Positions 45,984 to 56,299 of a DNA stretch of 64,000 nt are shown here, piece by piece (within the stretch, counting starts at the first letter, position 1; each line of letters starts with the position of its first letter). Made by a program: the position numbers and the translations under genes. This DNA comes from Planctomycetales bacterium 10988 (GTDB lineage: Bacteria > Planctomycetota > Planctomycetia > Pirellulales > Pb10988): assembly GCA_009664345.1 (NCBI GenBank), contig CP043547.1:4988709-5052708 (forward strand), in the 5' to 3' direction. The notes beneath the pieces were generated by a model. It was not told the origin of the DNA. It made no database searches and worked only from the letters and a program-made list of their open reading frames with translations.

Positions 45984-47438
45984 ATGCCTACACTGCTTGC
46001 TATTGACGATGACCCTTCGGTATTGCTGCTGCTTCGCCGAACTTTTTCTCCTCCGCAAGTCGAATTACATACCGCACAGACGGCCAAGGAAGGTTTGGAG
46101 CTGGCTCAATCCGATCCCCCGGATGTGATTATCTTGGATATCGTCTTGCCGGAAATGTCGGGATTGGAATGTTACCAGCGACTGCGTGATATCGACGCTC
46201 GGATTCCGGTGATCTTTATCACGGCCAGTACCAACAGTAGCACCGCCATCGAAGCGATGAAGATGGGTGCCTATGATTATGTCTCCAAGCCGCTGGATGT
46301 GCGCCATTTGCGGAGTCTCGTCAATCGGGCCTTCGAAATCAGCCGCTTGATGAAAGTCCGTGTGGAAGTCGCCGAAAATGAACAAGCGACCGAAGCGGAG
46401 AAACAACCCGATCTGCTGGTCGGTCGTTGCTCGGCGATGCAGGAAGTCTATAAGGCCATCGGTCGTGTCGCCCCGCAGAACATCACGGTCTTGATTCAAG
46501 GAGAGACCGGGACAGGAAAAGAACTGGTTGCCCGAGCGATCTATCAATATAGTCAACGCGATCGTGGGCCTTTCTTGGCCGTCAACTGTGCAGCGATTCC
46601 GGACAATCTGCTGGAAAGCGAACTCTTTGGTTACGAGAAAGGGGCCTTCACCGGAGCCGATCGTACGAGGATTGGGAAGTTCGAACAATGTAATCATGGG
46701 ACCCTCTTCCTGGATGAAATTGGCGATATGAGCCCTTTGACGCAAAGTAAGGTCTTGCGGTTGTTGCAAGAACAACGCTTCGAACGTCTCGGCGGCAATG
46801 AAACCATTCACACCGATGTCCGCATCATCGCGGCGACCCACCGAGATTTGGAGGAACAAGTTGGCCGAACGGAATTTCGCGAAGACCTTTATTATCGGTT
46901 GAATGTCTTTACGATTCGCCTGCCCCCGCTTCGGGAACGCCTCGAAGATATGGAGCCGCTGGTCAATCACTTCATTCAGAAGTTCAGTCGAGCACTCGGC
47001 AAGCAGGTCTCCAGTATCGCCACGGAATCCATGGAGCTTTTGAAAAAGTATCGCTGGCCGGGGAACTTGCGAGAATTGGAAAGTATCATCAAACAGGCGC
47101 TTGTCCGAGCGACCGGCCCCGTGCTTGTGCCGGATTTTCTTCCTGAGGAACTCCTCACGGCGACTCAAGTCGCGGAACCGGCGGCGGCGAATGATGATCA
47201 CCAATTCCCCGATTGGCAACGTCATATCCAAGGTTCCCTGAAAGATGGTTCCGAAAACCTCTATGCAGAAACCTTGGAACTGATGGAACGTTCGTTGCTC
47301 ACCGCAGTGCTCAAACATACCGGTGGCAACCAGCTTCAGGCGGCTAAAATATTAGGGATCACCCGAGGGAGCCTTCGCAACAAGATTCGTTCGTTGGGCA
47401 TTTCGATTGATCGTGTGATCCGCATGGATGAAGATTGA
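45984..47438 (+). CDS. NtrC-family response regulator
   Basis: A 484-residue response regulator. The receiver is intact (DDD at 8-10, phosphoacceptor Asp52 in VIILDIVLPEMSG, Lys in SKPLD). The AAA+ domain has Walker A GETGTGKE, GAFTGA near residue 222 and Walker B GTLFLDE. The Fis-type HTH (AAKILGITRGSLRNKIRSLG) is at the end. It should activate sigma-54 promoters on phosphorylation. It ends 72 bases before the hybrid histidine kinase and forms a pair with it. ATG 45984 starts the receiver in register; GGAGG lies 12 bases upstream. Confidence 0.94.
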   Translation: MPTLLAIDDDPSVLLLLRRTFSPPQVELHTAQTAKEGLELAQSDPPDVIILDIVLPEMSGLECYQRLRDIDARIPVIFITASTNSSTAIEAMKMGAYDYVSKPLDVRHLRSLVNRAFEISRLMKVRVEVAENEQATEAEKQPDLLVGRCSAMQEVYKAIGRVAPQNITVLIQGETGTGKELVARAIYQYSQRDRGPFLAVNCAAIPDNLLESELFGYEKGAFTGADRTRIGKFEQCNHGTLFLDEIGDMSPLTQSKVLRLLQEQRFERLGGNETIHTDVRIIAATHRDLEEQVGRTEFREDLYYRLNVFTIRLPPLRERLEDMEPLVNHFIQKFSRALGKQVSSIATESMELLKKYRWPGNLRELESIIKQALVRATGPVLVPDFLPEELLTATQVAEPAAANDDHQFPDWQRHIQGSLKDGSENLYAETLELMERSLLTAVLKHTGGNQLQAAKILGITRGSLRNKIRSLGISIDRVIRMDED

Positions 47439-47510
47439 GAGGAAACTCTCCAGGCTAACTTTCCAAAAGTGGTTTTGACGAGATGAGCAGAGCAACATGA
47501 AGGAGGAGAG

Positions 47511-50500
47511 ATGGGAAATGACTTGATGGCTCTCCTCTTCCTTTTGTTAGGGGCTTGGTCTCTCTTACGAGCTGGACTGGGGAGCCGGGACGAAATGGAC
47601 CGCAAGGGACTTCCTCTCAGTTGGAGTTGGTATTTTCTCTGCTTGGGACTGATCGTCGGGATCCATACTTGGTTCCCTGCCCTCCAAACCCCGCCTGTCG
47701 AGATGCTCCTCAGTGGTGCGATGCTGGGGATGGCGACTTTGATTTGTGTCTGGCACACGATCTTTCATCCCCCTTCTCGTCTTTCTGCTTCCTCGAAAGA
47801 ATCGGCTTCCCCGAGTTCCCCTCTGCAACGGCTGGCGTCGAGCATGGGGCATTCGAGCAGTTCCGGGGAAGAAGAGGCCGAATCTTTTTCTTGGATCAAC
47901 CCCGTGCTTGCGAGCTTCGATGCACCTGTCGCCTTGCTTGATAGCGAAGGGGTCATCTGCCAATGTAATGATGCTTGGCTCGATAAAGGGGCCGGTCCTC
48001 GCTTCTTGGGGGCGGGGCTGCAACCAGGGACAAACTATCTCGATTTTTGTCGGCACATGTCAGCGATTGAACTTTCTGCCGCGAAACAAATTGCCGAAGT
48101 TCTGGCGAACCATCTCCACCAGCAGCCCCTGCACAAGACAGAGAAAAGCTATTTCACAGTCGGAACGGAAAGTCCGGCACGCTTTCGCTTACAACTCATT
48201 CCGATCCCCAATCCCTCGGATCGGGCAGGAAAAGTCTTTCACCTAAACATTCATCACTTGGAATCGAGTGAATCCCCGGGCGGCGAAGGCGGGGGAATGC
48301 TGACGGATTTGGTCATTCATTCTCTCTTCGATCAAGCCCCGGTCATGATGCATTCGATGGATCGCGAAGGGAAAATCGTGCGGGTGAGTGATGCTTGGCT
48401 GGAAGCCCTGGGCTATGAACGCATGGAGGTCCTCGGCAGGCAATGGCAGGAATTTCTCACGCCCGATTCGCAACACTATTACAAATCCCTCGCGACTCCC
48501 CGGTTTGAGCGAACGGGGATTTGCAAAGATGTCCCGTATCAAGTCGTTAAGAAGAACAAGCAAATCCGCGATGTCCTGCTCTCGGCGGTTGCCGAACGTG
48601 ACCCGCAAGAAAATATCTTGGGAATGACGGCCATTCTCGTGGATGTCACCGAGGGAAAACGGGCCGAAGTCCGTCGCATGCAACTCATGGAGGATCAGCA
48701 GAAATATGTTTCCTTAGTGCAGAATTCCGGGGATTTTATCGGGATGTGGACCTTTGAAGGCGACCCGATGTTTGTCAATCGCGCTGGAAATCGCTTGGTC
48801 GGGGTGCGGGGGCAAGGCCCGGACAACAGCTTGAATCTCAAAGATTATTATATGCCACACACGGCCCGGTTGTTGGAAAAAGAGATCCTTCCAAGGGTTC
48901 TCGATACGGAACAATGGCAAGGCGAGGGGCAGTTGAAACACCTCCGCTCGGGAGACCCGATCGATGTGCAAATGAACTTCTTCCTCGTGCGCGGGGCACT
49001 CAGCGGCGACCCGCTTTGCGTGGCTTGCGTGCAGCGAGATATTCGTCAGCGAAAACGGCATGAAAACGAACTTCGTCGGCAAGCCCTGGTCTTTGAAAAC
49101 CTACACGATGCCGTCTTGATCACCGATTGGTCCGGTCAAGTTCTCGACTGCAACCCTGCCGCCGAGCGTCTCTTTGGCAATCCGAAGAAGCATTTGGTAC
49201 GCAATCCTCCTCCGCTGGAATTTCCCATCTCCCAGGATGTCGAGGAGGCGAGTTCTTCTTCCATGAGTGGAGAAGCTTCTGCAAAACACCCTCTTTGGGC
49301 AGTTCAGCAGGCGATCGAATCCGAAGGGAGATTTCAAGGAGAATCCCACTTTCTTCGACCCGGCGGAGAGACCATCATTTGCGAATCCGTGATTGTTCCT
49401 CTACGCGATCAAGCTCAGAAGATTACCGCCTTGATTGGGGTCCACCACGATATCACTGAGAGGAAGCGAAATCTCAAGGCTTTGCAATCCGCGAAGGAAG
49501 CCGCGGAAGTCGCCAACCGCACCAAGACGGAATTCTTGGCGAATATGAGCCATGAAATTCGGACTCCTATGAACGCGATTATTGGGATGACCGCTTTGGC
49601 TCTCGATACGGAATTGCAACCGCTTCAACGGGAGTTTCTCACGACCGTCCGTGATTCCGCCAGTTCCCTGTTGCGTCTACTGAATGATCTGCTCGACTTG
49701 TCCAAGATTGAAGCCGGGCGATTTGACTTGGATCGCCTTTCTTTCTCCTTGCGAAATTGCTTGGACGACCCCCTCAAGACTCTGGCTCTCAAAGCTTGTC
49801 AAAAGCGTTTGCATTTCGGTTATTCCGTCGCTCCCGATGTTCCAGATACGCTTATCGGCGACCCGGATCGTCTGAAGCAGGTCGTCCTTAATCTGACGGA
49901 TAACGCCATCAAGTTTACTTCCACCGGGGAAGTCGAAGTGAGGGTAGAGACCGCCGCTGAGCAACCGCTTCCCGATGGCATGACCGAAGAGAGCATCTGT
50001 TTGCATTTTCAGGTGAAGGATACCGGAATCGGCATTCCCCCCGAGAAACAATCGTTGATTTTCGATGCCTTCACCCAAGCGGACGGTTCAACCCGGCGGC
50101 GATTCGGAGGAACCGGACTTGGGCTGGCGATTTGTCAGCAAATGATTCATTTGATGGATGGAAAATTTTGGGTCGAAAGCCGGGAGAACCGCGGGAGTAC
50201 ATTCCATTTCTTGGCTTGGTTCGGACTCGATTCGGAAGAAACCTCGCACGACACTCTCCCGCAAGCGATTGGCGATGTTCGCAATTTAAGGGTAATTCTT
50301 TACGAACCGGTCGATCTTTATCAGCGGATTTTATTGGAATCCCTCGACTCGTGGAATATTCAAACGACCGTCGCTGATTCCACAGAACACACCCTTGAAC
50401 TATGGCAGACCCATCTGGATGCCAAGCCAAATGAGAAATGTTTGATCCTGTTGGGGGGGACCGAAGAGGACGAAACTCTCTGGCCTTTGATTAATCAACT

Positions 50501-51536
50501 TCGATCAAGGCCAGCCTTTGCGGAATCGATTGTGATGATGATCTCCGCTTCCAATCGCCTTTCGCGTTCGGACCGTTATCGTCAGTGGGGAATCGAACGG
50601 CTCGTCGTACGGCCGATCTCGCCACTTGATCTCTTGGATGCCTTGCGGCGAACGCTCGGGCTTTCCTCCGCCCGGACTCGTCCGAAACCTTCGCTTAGCA
50701 GCCGTGAGGATACCAAACAATATAAAGTCCTGCTGGCCGAAGATACCGAGGTGAATCAACAGCTAGCGGTCCGCATTTTGGAACGGAGTGGGCACCGGGT
50801 CGTTGTGGCTTCGAACGGACGGATGGCTTTGGAAATCTGGCAACAAGAGCCGTTCGACGTCATCCTGATGGACTTGCAAATGCCGGAAATGGATGGCCTG
50901 GAAGCTACTGAACAGATTAGAAGTATTGAAAGAGACAAACAATTAAATAGAATTCCAATAATCGCCCTCACGGCCCATACGATGCCAGGCGATCGCGATC
51001 GGTGTATTCAAGCCGGGATGGATGCCTATTTAGCCAAGCCGATCCATCCGCATGAGCTCAAGGCATTATTGAGTAAAGTCGTCTCGAAAACCTCCATCCC
51101 CATTGATCCGCGAGACCCCGGTGAATCGACGGAAGTGGCGACGAGCTCCGATTTGATGATGCCAAGCGATGCCTTTTTGGAGTTGAATACGGTGTTGGCC
51201 CGTTTGGATGGAGATTTTGAATTGTTGGAAGAGTTGGCTCAACTCTTTCTGAATGACTCGCCTCAGCTGATGGAGCAGATTGAAGATGCCATCACGGTTC
51301 AGGATGGGCAAGAATTAACCGTCCGAGCCCACCGCCTGAAGGGGGTTGTCTCGAATTTCGAGGCCCATGCCGCGCGGGAAGCCGCTGAAAAGCTGGAAGA
51401 GATCGGCCATCGCATGGACTTTGTCGCGGCCCGGGAGGCCTTCCGTGAAGTCTCTTCAGAAGTTCAGCAGCTAAGTGAAGTCTTGAAAAATCTCAGAAAT
51501 TTTCCGGAATTACGAACCTACCTGGAAGCGAATTGA
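47511..51536 (+). CDS. hybrid sensor histidine kinase with four PAS domains, receivers and HPt
   Basis: A 1341-residue membrane sensor. Three N-terminal membrane segments (about 5-85) precede PAS-like domains near 128, 270, 400 and 525, then the HisKA box with phosphoacceptor His681 ([12 protein letters not shown]), the HATPase domain ([28 protein letters not shown]), a degenerate receiver (about 922-1050, no Asp), an intact receiver with Asp1121 ([13 protein letters not shown]) and an HPt domain with His1274 (AHRLKG). The layout suggests an internal phosphorelay. The upstream NtrC-type regulator is the obvious output. AAGGAGGAG precedes the ATG. Confidence 0.95.
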   Translation: MGNDLMALLFLLLGAWSLLRAGLGSRDEMDRKGLPLSWSWYFLCLGLIVGIHTWFPALQTPPVEMLLSGAMLGMATLICVWHTIFHPPSRLSASSKESASPSSPLQRLASSMGHSSSSGEEEAESFSWINPVLASFDAPVALLDSEGVICQCNDAWLDKGAGPRFLGAGLQPGTNYLDFCRHMSAIELSAAKQIAEVLANHLHQQPLHKTEKSYFTVGTESPARFRLQLIPIPNPSDRAGKVFHLNIHHLESSESPGGEGGGMLTDLVIHSLFDQAPVMMHSMDREGKIVRVSDAWLEALGYERMEVLGRQWQEFLTPDSQHYYKSLATPRFERTGICKDVPYQVVKKNKQIRDVLLSAVAERDPQENILGMTAILVDVTEGKRAEVRRMQLMEDQQKYVSLVQNSGDFIGMWTFEGDPMFVNRAGNRLVGVRGQGPDNSLNLKDYYMPHTARLLEKEILPRVLDTEQWQGEGQLKHLRSGDPIDVQMNFFLVRGALSGDPLCVACVQRDIRQRKRHENELRRQALVFENLHDAVLITDWSGQVLDCNPAAERLFGNPKKHLVRNPPPLEFPISQDVEEASSSSMSGEASAKHPLWAVQQAIESEGRFQGESHFLRPGGETIICESVIVPLRDQAQKITALIGVHHDITERKRNLKALQSAKEAAEVANRTKTEFLANMSHEIRTPMNAIIGMTALALDTELQPLQREFLTTVRDSASSLLRLLNDLLDLSKIEAGRFDLDRLSFSLRNCLDDPLKTLALKACQKRLHFGYSVAPDVPDTLIGDPDRLKQVVLNLTDNAIKFTSTGEVEVRVETAAEQPLPDGMTEESICLHFQVKDTGIGIPPEKQSLIFDAFTQADGSTRRRFGGTGLGLAICQQMIHLMDGKFWVESRENRGSTFHFLAWFGLDSEETSHDTLPQAIGDVRNLRVILYEPVDLYQRILLESLDSWNIQTTVADSTEHTLELWQTHLDAKPNEKCLILLGGTEEDETLWPLINQLRSRPAFAESIVMMISASNRLSRSDRYRQWGIERLVVRPISPLDLLDALRRTLGLSSARTRPKPSLSSREDTKQYKVLLAEDTEVNQQLAVRILERSGHRVVVASNGRMALEIWQQEPFDVILMDLQMPEMDGLEATEQIRSIERDKQLNRIPIIALTAHTMPGDRDRCIQAGMDAYLAKPIHPHELKALLSKVVSKTSIPIDPRDPGESTEVATSSDLMMPSDAFLELNTVLARLDGDFELLEELAQLFLNDSPQLMEQIEDAITVQDGQELTVRAHRLKGVVSNFEAHAAREAAEKLEEIGHRMDFVAAREAFREVSSEVQQLSEVLKNLRNFPELRTYLEAN

Positions 51537-51548
51537 CGGACTACCACC

Positions 51549-51634
51549 CATCAAAAGTTCTTTATTTATAGGGAAAAAACGTAAATCAGCTAACTGAAGT
51601 CTTTCTTATCCTCATCAAAAGTTTTCTTTATTTA
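51549..51634. repeat. direct repeat downstream of the hybrid kinase
   Basis: CATCAAAAGTTCTTTATTTA (51549-51568) recurs at 51613-51634 with a two-base insertion (CATCAAAAGTTTTCTTTATT...). The copies are 64 bases apart start to start. Confidence 0.6.
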
Positions 51635-51649
51635 GGAGGAAGTTTTTCC

Positions 51650-51677
51650 TTGCCTCCCAAGAGTCAAATGGTAAAAT
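51650..51677 (+). promoter_or_regulatory. sigma-70-type promoter of the 84-residue protein gene
   Basis: TTGCCT (51650-51655), 16 bases, TAAAAT (51672-51677), about 185 bases before the gene start. The -35 is imperfect. Confidence 0.45.
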
Positions 51678-51861
51678 GGTAGTACTTAGCGAGAGGGGGG
51701 GATATTCCCTTGCATTGAAACCTCACTTTTACCCCCCTAAAAGGGTTAGTCCCCTAAAACGCTCTAACCATGGAAGTTAGAGAAGGGCAAATTACCACTT
51801 TTTTCTCTTATTCCGCGGCTTTCGTCTGCGGTACTTGGCTTTTTTCAGCAGGAATCCAGCA

Positions 51862-52116
51862 ATGAAGTTGACCATTAGTCGGGATGATGGAACATGCCTG
51901 ACCGAGATTCAGATCGATCCTGCCTCCTGCACGACTGGTTTTGATCGCGCCGATATCATGAGTCGCGTCTATCATGCTGTGCGTCAAGCAATGAGTACGG
52001 AATGTGAACCCGATTCACTTCAGGTTGTTTCCGTCCTTGAGTACGTTGAAGAGAACGCCCAAACGCACCGAAGAAATGCGACCTGCGCAGGGCATCGTGC
52101 AGAAGACACGCTTTAA
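51862..52116 (+). CDS. small hypothetical protein
   Basis: An 84-residue protein starting MKLTISRDDGTCLTEIQIDP, with two Cys in the first half and one in the C-terminal TCAGHR stretch. No family is recognised. GGAA lies upstream of the ATG at 51862 and a candidate promoter is 185 bases upstream. It is convergent with fbp. The reading frame looks plausible by codon use, but the gene is not proven. Confidence 0.5.
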   Translation: MKLTISRDDGTCLTEIQIDPASCTTGFDRADIMSRVYHAVRQAMSTECEPDSLQVVSVLEYVEENAQTHRRNATCAGHRAEDTL

Positions 52117-52248
52117 AGCTTCTCGTCGGTTCCTTCCTCCAACTCAAAGGAATGAATGTGGCTAAGGAATCTTCTTGGTGAAAATTGCTTAATTTTCTCC
52201 CTGATTTCTATGGGAATGTATTCCGGTTCCTTCCTTCTCTTGCTCTTT

Positions 52249-53265
52249 TCACCAACAGGCTCGGTACGCCTCCATCTCGACCTTCCCACCGGCGACAATC
52301 GGGGTTCTTTGGTGAATACTTTCCGGGACGATATCAAGCACACGAATTTTGCCAGAAAGTGCCTCACCACCTGCTTGTTCAACGAGGAAGGCGATCGGAT
52401 TTGCTTCATATACTAAACGCAATTTGCCATCCGAATGCGAAGCGGTCGGCGGATACATAAACACGCCACCCTTGAGCAAAGTCCGATGGATGTCGGAAAC
52501 CATGGAACCGACATAGCGAGAGGCATAGATTTGGTTGCCGACCTTCCCTTGTCGGACTTGTTGCAAGAACTGTTTATCCGAAGGAGGGAAGCTGTCCGAA
52601 TGGGATTCGTTGACGGAATAGTACTTTCCTTGGTCCGGGATTCGGATATTTTCGTGACTCATCACAAAGGCCCCGATCGCCGGATCGAGGGTGAATCCAT
52701 GCACGCCATTTCCCGCACTATAGACCAAAATCGTCGAAGACCCATACACCACGTACCCGGCGGCAATGATCTTCGTTCCCGGTTGCAACACATCGCGAAG
52801 AGACTCTTCTTCATCGCTCGTCTGATCGGAACTTGGATCGCGTCGCAAAATACAAAAAGTCGTTCCGACACTCACCGCCACATCGATGTTGCTGGAACCA
52901 TCCAACGGATCGAAGACCACTACATAGCGAGCATTCGGCGAACCGTTGTGGACCGTTAGCGGTTGCTCATTTTCCTCCGAGGCCAAAACGGCGACGCTTT
53001 CGCGAATTCGCAAGCAGTGCAGCAGGACTTTATTCGCATAGACATCGAGCTTTTGCTGAACTTCGCCTTGGACATTGATATCCCCATGGGTGCCGAGGAT
53101 ATCCGTCAAGCCAGCCCGCTGCACCTGAGCGGCGATCATCTTCGCGGCCAAGGTAATTCCTGAAAGCAGAAAGGAAAATTCCCCGGAAGAGCCTGGAAAT
53201 TTTTGTTGTTCGCGGAGAATATGTTGCTGAACGGTAAGAATGGGATGATCAAGAAAGTCGTTCAT
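52249..53265 (-). CDS. fbp: fructose-1,6-bisphosphatase class I
   Basis: A 338-residue class I FBPase. The signature VFDPLDGSSNIDVAVSVGT with metal-binding Asp residues is intact, as are ASEENEQ at the metal site and the GGVFMYPP block; the C-terminal LVEQAGGEA motif closes the active site. It hydrolyses fructose 1,6-bisphosphate in gluconeogenesis. The ATG at 53265 gives the usual length (330-340). The frame is open to 53457, inside the sulfotransferase gene, but those residues are not family-like. No ribosome site is visible. Confidence 0.95.
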   Translation of the reverse strand: MNDFLDHPILTVQQHILREQQKFPGSSGEFSFLLSGITLAAKMIAAQVQRAGLTDILGTHGDINVQGEVQQKLDVYANKVLLHCLRIRESVAVLASEENEQPLTVHNGSPNARYVVVFDPLDGSSNIDVAVSVGTTFCILRRDPSSDQTSDEEESLRDVLQPGTKIIAAGYVVYGSSTILVYSAGNGVHGFTLDPAIGAFVMSHENIRIPDQGKYYSVNESHSDSFPPSDKQFLQQVRQGKVGNQIYASRYVGSMVSDIHRTLLKGGVFMYPPTASHSDGKLRLVYEANPIAFLVEQAGGEALSGKIRVLDIVPESIHQRTPIVAGGKVEMEAYRACW

Positions 53266-53333
53266 AGGGGGTACACTCTTCAGTCGGTGCCAGTCGAAAG
53301 GGGTTGTTTCTGTGGTGTGGGTGTGTTCCCACA

Positions 53334-54938
53334 TTACACCCTTTTCGGTCGCGAGCCAAGCCGGTAAGCGGAAAGGACCCCTAAAACTAAATAGAGTGGT
53401 GTGATGATATCCGACATTTGCCACACCAGCTGTTTCCAGCCACTCACTGAACCCCAAAATTCAGCCTCTCCGGTAATAACGGGATAGTACAAGTTCAGTC
53501 CGATCGGAACGATTGCCGCCCAAAACGCCGCCCAAGCTCCCAAGGGAACCGACGTGCGGAGGGTTGCGTAACTCCCGACAAGGCCGAGTCCAAAACCGAG
53601 CGGCCACGCCAACCGGTTGAGCTGTTCATGATAACCGGAAGTAAGGGAACTCGCACTGATCGCCCAAATCGCTGCCCCCAAACAAGCGAATAATAGCACT
53701 AGGAGATAGGCTCCTTGTTTCCTGGCGAATTGCTTCCAGGCCGGGGGTTGCGGAAGTTCGGGCAAAGGCTGCTTTTCCACCGGGGGGTCATCATGGCCGA
53801 ATTTATGAATCAACGGTTCGATCAAGGGAAGGAGTCGGGCCTTTTGCTCATCGGACCAAGGCTTGTGAACGTTTTGCTGATAACCTTTGTTCGCGTCCAA
53901 ATAGCGAATCAACCGATGCTCAAAAGATTCGGTGAAAGGCAAATCCCACTTTTTATAAATGTTGCGAATCGTGCCCAGCGGATCGGCTTGCAAATCCTGT
54001 GTGCGAATTTGAATGAGGTTTTCTTCAGGAATCAGCTTTTTTAACTGCAAATAACGTTCTTCGGTTTGAATGTATTCACGAACGAGGTGGTCTTCGAGTT
54101 CCTCTTGCGACTGCCCATCTTGCAAATTCCACACTTCTTGAAAGATGCGAAACATCGCCAAGTTCGACCGCAAGACCTTGTGCGGATGCCTGGTGATATG
54201 CACAAATTTGATATCCGGCACATCATGCAAGATTTGCAGCAAGGCATCGACGTGAGCGGTATGATTGGGACTTTTGAGAAGCAATCGGCGAGAACCGGCT
54301 ACCATCGCGACTTTGCGTAAGAAATCAAACTGCGAAGTTTCCCACCGTTTTCGTTCGCGGGGCGTCAAGTCTTGGAGCGTATGAAAACGGTCATAATATT
54401 GGGCAGCCTCCGGCAAGACACTCCGCCCAATCAAGGCACAGGCCCCGGTTTCGTTGGCGACTGCGAATTGATCTTCGGCAGGATATTCAGGTCCAACCTC
54501 GACCCCATCCATCGGGCGCTTGCCAGAAAGAAACGGAACCAACACGATACGCAGCAAATTCCAAGTTAATAAAAAACCTTGCGGAACCAGGGCTTGATAC
54601 CACTTCGGGGAATAAAGCTGCGGATCGCAATCCAACAAGTTTTGCAAGTGCGTCGTCCCGGAACGATAGTATCCCAAGACAATCACCGGACCGGGGATGC
54701 GGTGCCGTTTCGCGGGAAAAAGCCGAAAGCCGATCGCGAAGAGAAGCCTTTCAGGCAAGGTCAAAATCGTGGCAAAGGTGGACGTGAAGAGATTCGTGTA
54801 GAGCCGCAACCAGTACTTCGGTTGAATCCGTGCCAGTGGGAAGAAGAGCAAACGCACCCAAGTATCGAGCGGGGCCAAGGCCATAAAGTGAGCGGACGGC
54901 AAGACAACACGGCGGTTCGGAGGTGGCGATTTACTCAT
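53334..54938 (-). CDS. membrane-anchored sulfotransferase
   Basis: A 534-residue protein. Residues about 1-390 form a sulfotransferase domain with the 5'-phosphosulfate loop GYYRSGTTHLQNL and the 3'-phosphate motif HITRHPHKVLRSN. The C-terminal 140 residues hold four hydrophobic helices (YLLVLLFACLGAAIWAISAS and others). Family members transfer sulfate from PAPS to carbohydrates or other acceptors; planctomycetes are rich in such enzymes. The soluble N-terminal domain plus the C-terminal membrane part suggests a membrane-associated acceptor. It lies between fbp and scpB in a unidirectional run. Confidence 0.88.
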   Translation of the reverse strand: MSKSPPPNRRVVLPSAHFMALAPLDTWVRLLFFPLARIQPKYWLRLYTNLFTSTFATILTLPERLLFAIGFRLFPAKRHRIPGPVIVLGYYRSGTTHLQNLLDCDPQLYSPKWYQALVPQGFLLTWNLLRIVLVPFLSGKRPMDGVEVGPEYPAEDQFAVANETGACALIGRSVLPEAAQYYDRFHTLQDLTPRERKRWETSQFDFLRKVAMVAGSRRLLLKSPNHTAHVDALLQILHDVPDIKFVHITRHPHKVLRSNLAMFRIFQEVWNLQDGQSQEELEDHLVREYIQTEERYLQLKKLIPEENLIQIRTQDLQADPLGTIRNIYKKWDLPFTESFEHRLIRYLDANKGYQQNVHKPWSDEQKARLLPLIEPLIHKFGHDDPPVEKQPLPELPQPPAWKQFARKQGAYLLVLLFACLGAAIWAISASSLTSGYHEQLNRLAWPLGFGLGLVGSYATLRTSVPLGAWAAFWAAIVPIGLNLYYPVITGEAEFWGSVSGWKQLVWQMSDIITPLYLVLGVLSAYRLGSRPKRV

Positions 54939-55016
54939 GGAGGCAGGATTAGGAACATTTCAAAAAAGGCATCATGGTGGCGAATTTTATCGAGCGTATG
55001 CTTCAACGAGCGGGGA

Positions 55017-55892
55017 TCAAAGGTCGAACGCCTGGGGTAAATCTTCGATCGACTCTAGCTGAAAGAGTTGCAAAAACCGGGGGGTTACCGAGTAATAAGT
55101 CTGTTTATTCGACTCGGCCCCTCGTTCCAACCGCAACAGTTGTCGGCGAACCATCTGACGCAAAATCGCCCCACTGGGAGCCTTGCGAAGCTTGGTCACT
55201 TTGTCCGAGGAAACGGGCTGATGATAGGCAACTAAGGCCAAGACTTCAATGGCACCTTGGGAAAGACGAACTTCTCGCAGCTTTCCATAGAACCGTTCGC
55301 GGACGGAAGAATAGGTATCTTCCAGCACATAGCGATACCCCTCCGGCTCGGATTGGATGCGAAAGGCCGAACCTTCTCTTTGATAGATGGCATTGAGTTC
55401 TTGAACAATTCCCTCGACATCTTCCGGTTCGACGTCGCGGATCAATTCGGAAAGTTCTTCCTTCGTGAGAATGCCCTTTTTTTCATTGCCGACAAAGAGC
55501 ATCGCTTCGATGATCGCCCGAGGGGAAACTTGATGGACCGGCGGGTCCGCCAAACGATCGCGAGCCGAGGAGCGTTTCGGTTGAGAACTGGGGAGTTTCG
55601 TCTGCGAAGAGGTGGTCGCACTTCGAGGAGAAGAGGGTTTGCTGTTGGAAGGAGATTGTTCTTTTGCAGGCGGGGCCGCTTCGGTCACTTCGGAAAAGGC
55701 TGCGGTGAGGGCCTCCAAGGAGGGTTCCTCCTCCCCGTCTTCGGTCTCGTCCCAGCTATTTTCCCAACCATCGTCCGTATCTTCCGAAGAAATCACCGGA
55801 CGCCCGAAAGCCGCTGGTTGCGTACGATCAGGACGGCCTGGCATCGGGGAGGATGCCGGCTGCGGAGGTGTCGAGGAATGTGGTTCATCCAT
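55017..55892 (-). CDS. scpB: segregation and condensation protein ScpB
   Basis: A 291-residue ScpB with a long, Ser/Pro/Glu-rich N-terminal extension of about 125 residues and a normal core made of two winged-helix domains (IIEAMLFVGNEKKGILTKEEL; RLSQGAIEVLALVAYHQPVS). It binds SMC-ScpA and loads it on DNA. The extension is poorly conserved and probably disordered. ATG at 55892. The neighbours on the same strand make a transcript with the 96-residue protein and PspA likely. Confidence 0.9.
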   Translation of the reverse strand: MDEPHSSTPPQPASSPMPGRPDRTQPAAFGRPVISSEDTDDGWENSWDETEDGEEEPSLEALTAAFSEVTEAAPPAKEQSPSNSKPSSPRSATTSSQTKLPSSQPKRSSARDRLADPPVHQVSPRAIIEAMLFVGNEKKGILTKEELSELIRDVEPEDVEGIVQELNAIYQREGSAFRIQSEPEGYRYVLEDTYSSVRERFYGKLREVRLSQGAIEVLALVAYHQPVSSDKVTKLRKAPSGAILRQMVRRQLLRLERGAESNKQTYYSVTPRFLQLFQLESIEDLPQAFDL

Positions 55893-55945
55893 GAATCGAT
55901 TCCTAACAAGTGAACGAAAGCCCGGTGCGGATCAGCTTGAGAGGC

Positions 55946-56236
55946 TTACCCTTGAAAGGTCGCCTTAGGCCGGGCCATTTGCATTTGATGCAGGACCTGC
56001 ATTAAATCGTAGGCGGTCAATTCACACAAGAGCTTTGTGACCTGCTCATGCAGTTCATCGGAAAGCTGTGGTTCGATCTCTTTCATCAAGGCAACCACAC
56101 GGGCCTCTTGGCTTTTGATCTCTTCTTCATCCACAATGCCGTCGGCCAAGGTTTGCAAAAAGCTCTCCATCTTCCGGGCCTGATCTTCAATCAACGGCGT
56201 CTGTGTCTCTTCATCCATCCAACTACTTCGCGCCAT
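55946..56236 (-). CDS. hypothetical helical protein
   Basis: A 96-residue acidic, helical protein (ARKMESFLQTLADGIVDEEE; VTKLLCELTAYDLMQVLHQ). I do not recognise a family. It lies between scpB and the PspA-like gene with spacings of 53 and 63 bases, so it is probably co-transcribed with them. The ATG at 56236 starts the frame. Confidence 0.65.
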   Translation of the reverse strand: MARSSWMDEETQTPLIEDQARKMESFLQTLADGIVDEEEIKSQEARVVALMKEIEPQLSDELHEQVTKLLCELTAYDLMQVLHQMQMARPKATFQG

Positions 56237-56299
56237 GGTCTGTCACTCCCACTTTCGGAGAATTTCAAAGGTGTTTCATCAAGGAATCGAGAACGCTGC

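Larger units (their letters stand above)
51537..51861. other. intergenic region with direct repeat and promoter
   Basis: 325 bases. A direct repeat and a -35/-10 pair are listed separately. CCCCTAAAA also occurs twice, at 51735 and 51751. Confidence 0.5.

Noticed and set aside
46065-47318. A 417-codon antisense frame over the NtrC-type regulator gene
   Set aside because: Same reasoning: the plus strand has a full receiver-AAA-HTH protein and the antisense product has no recognisable features.
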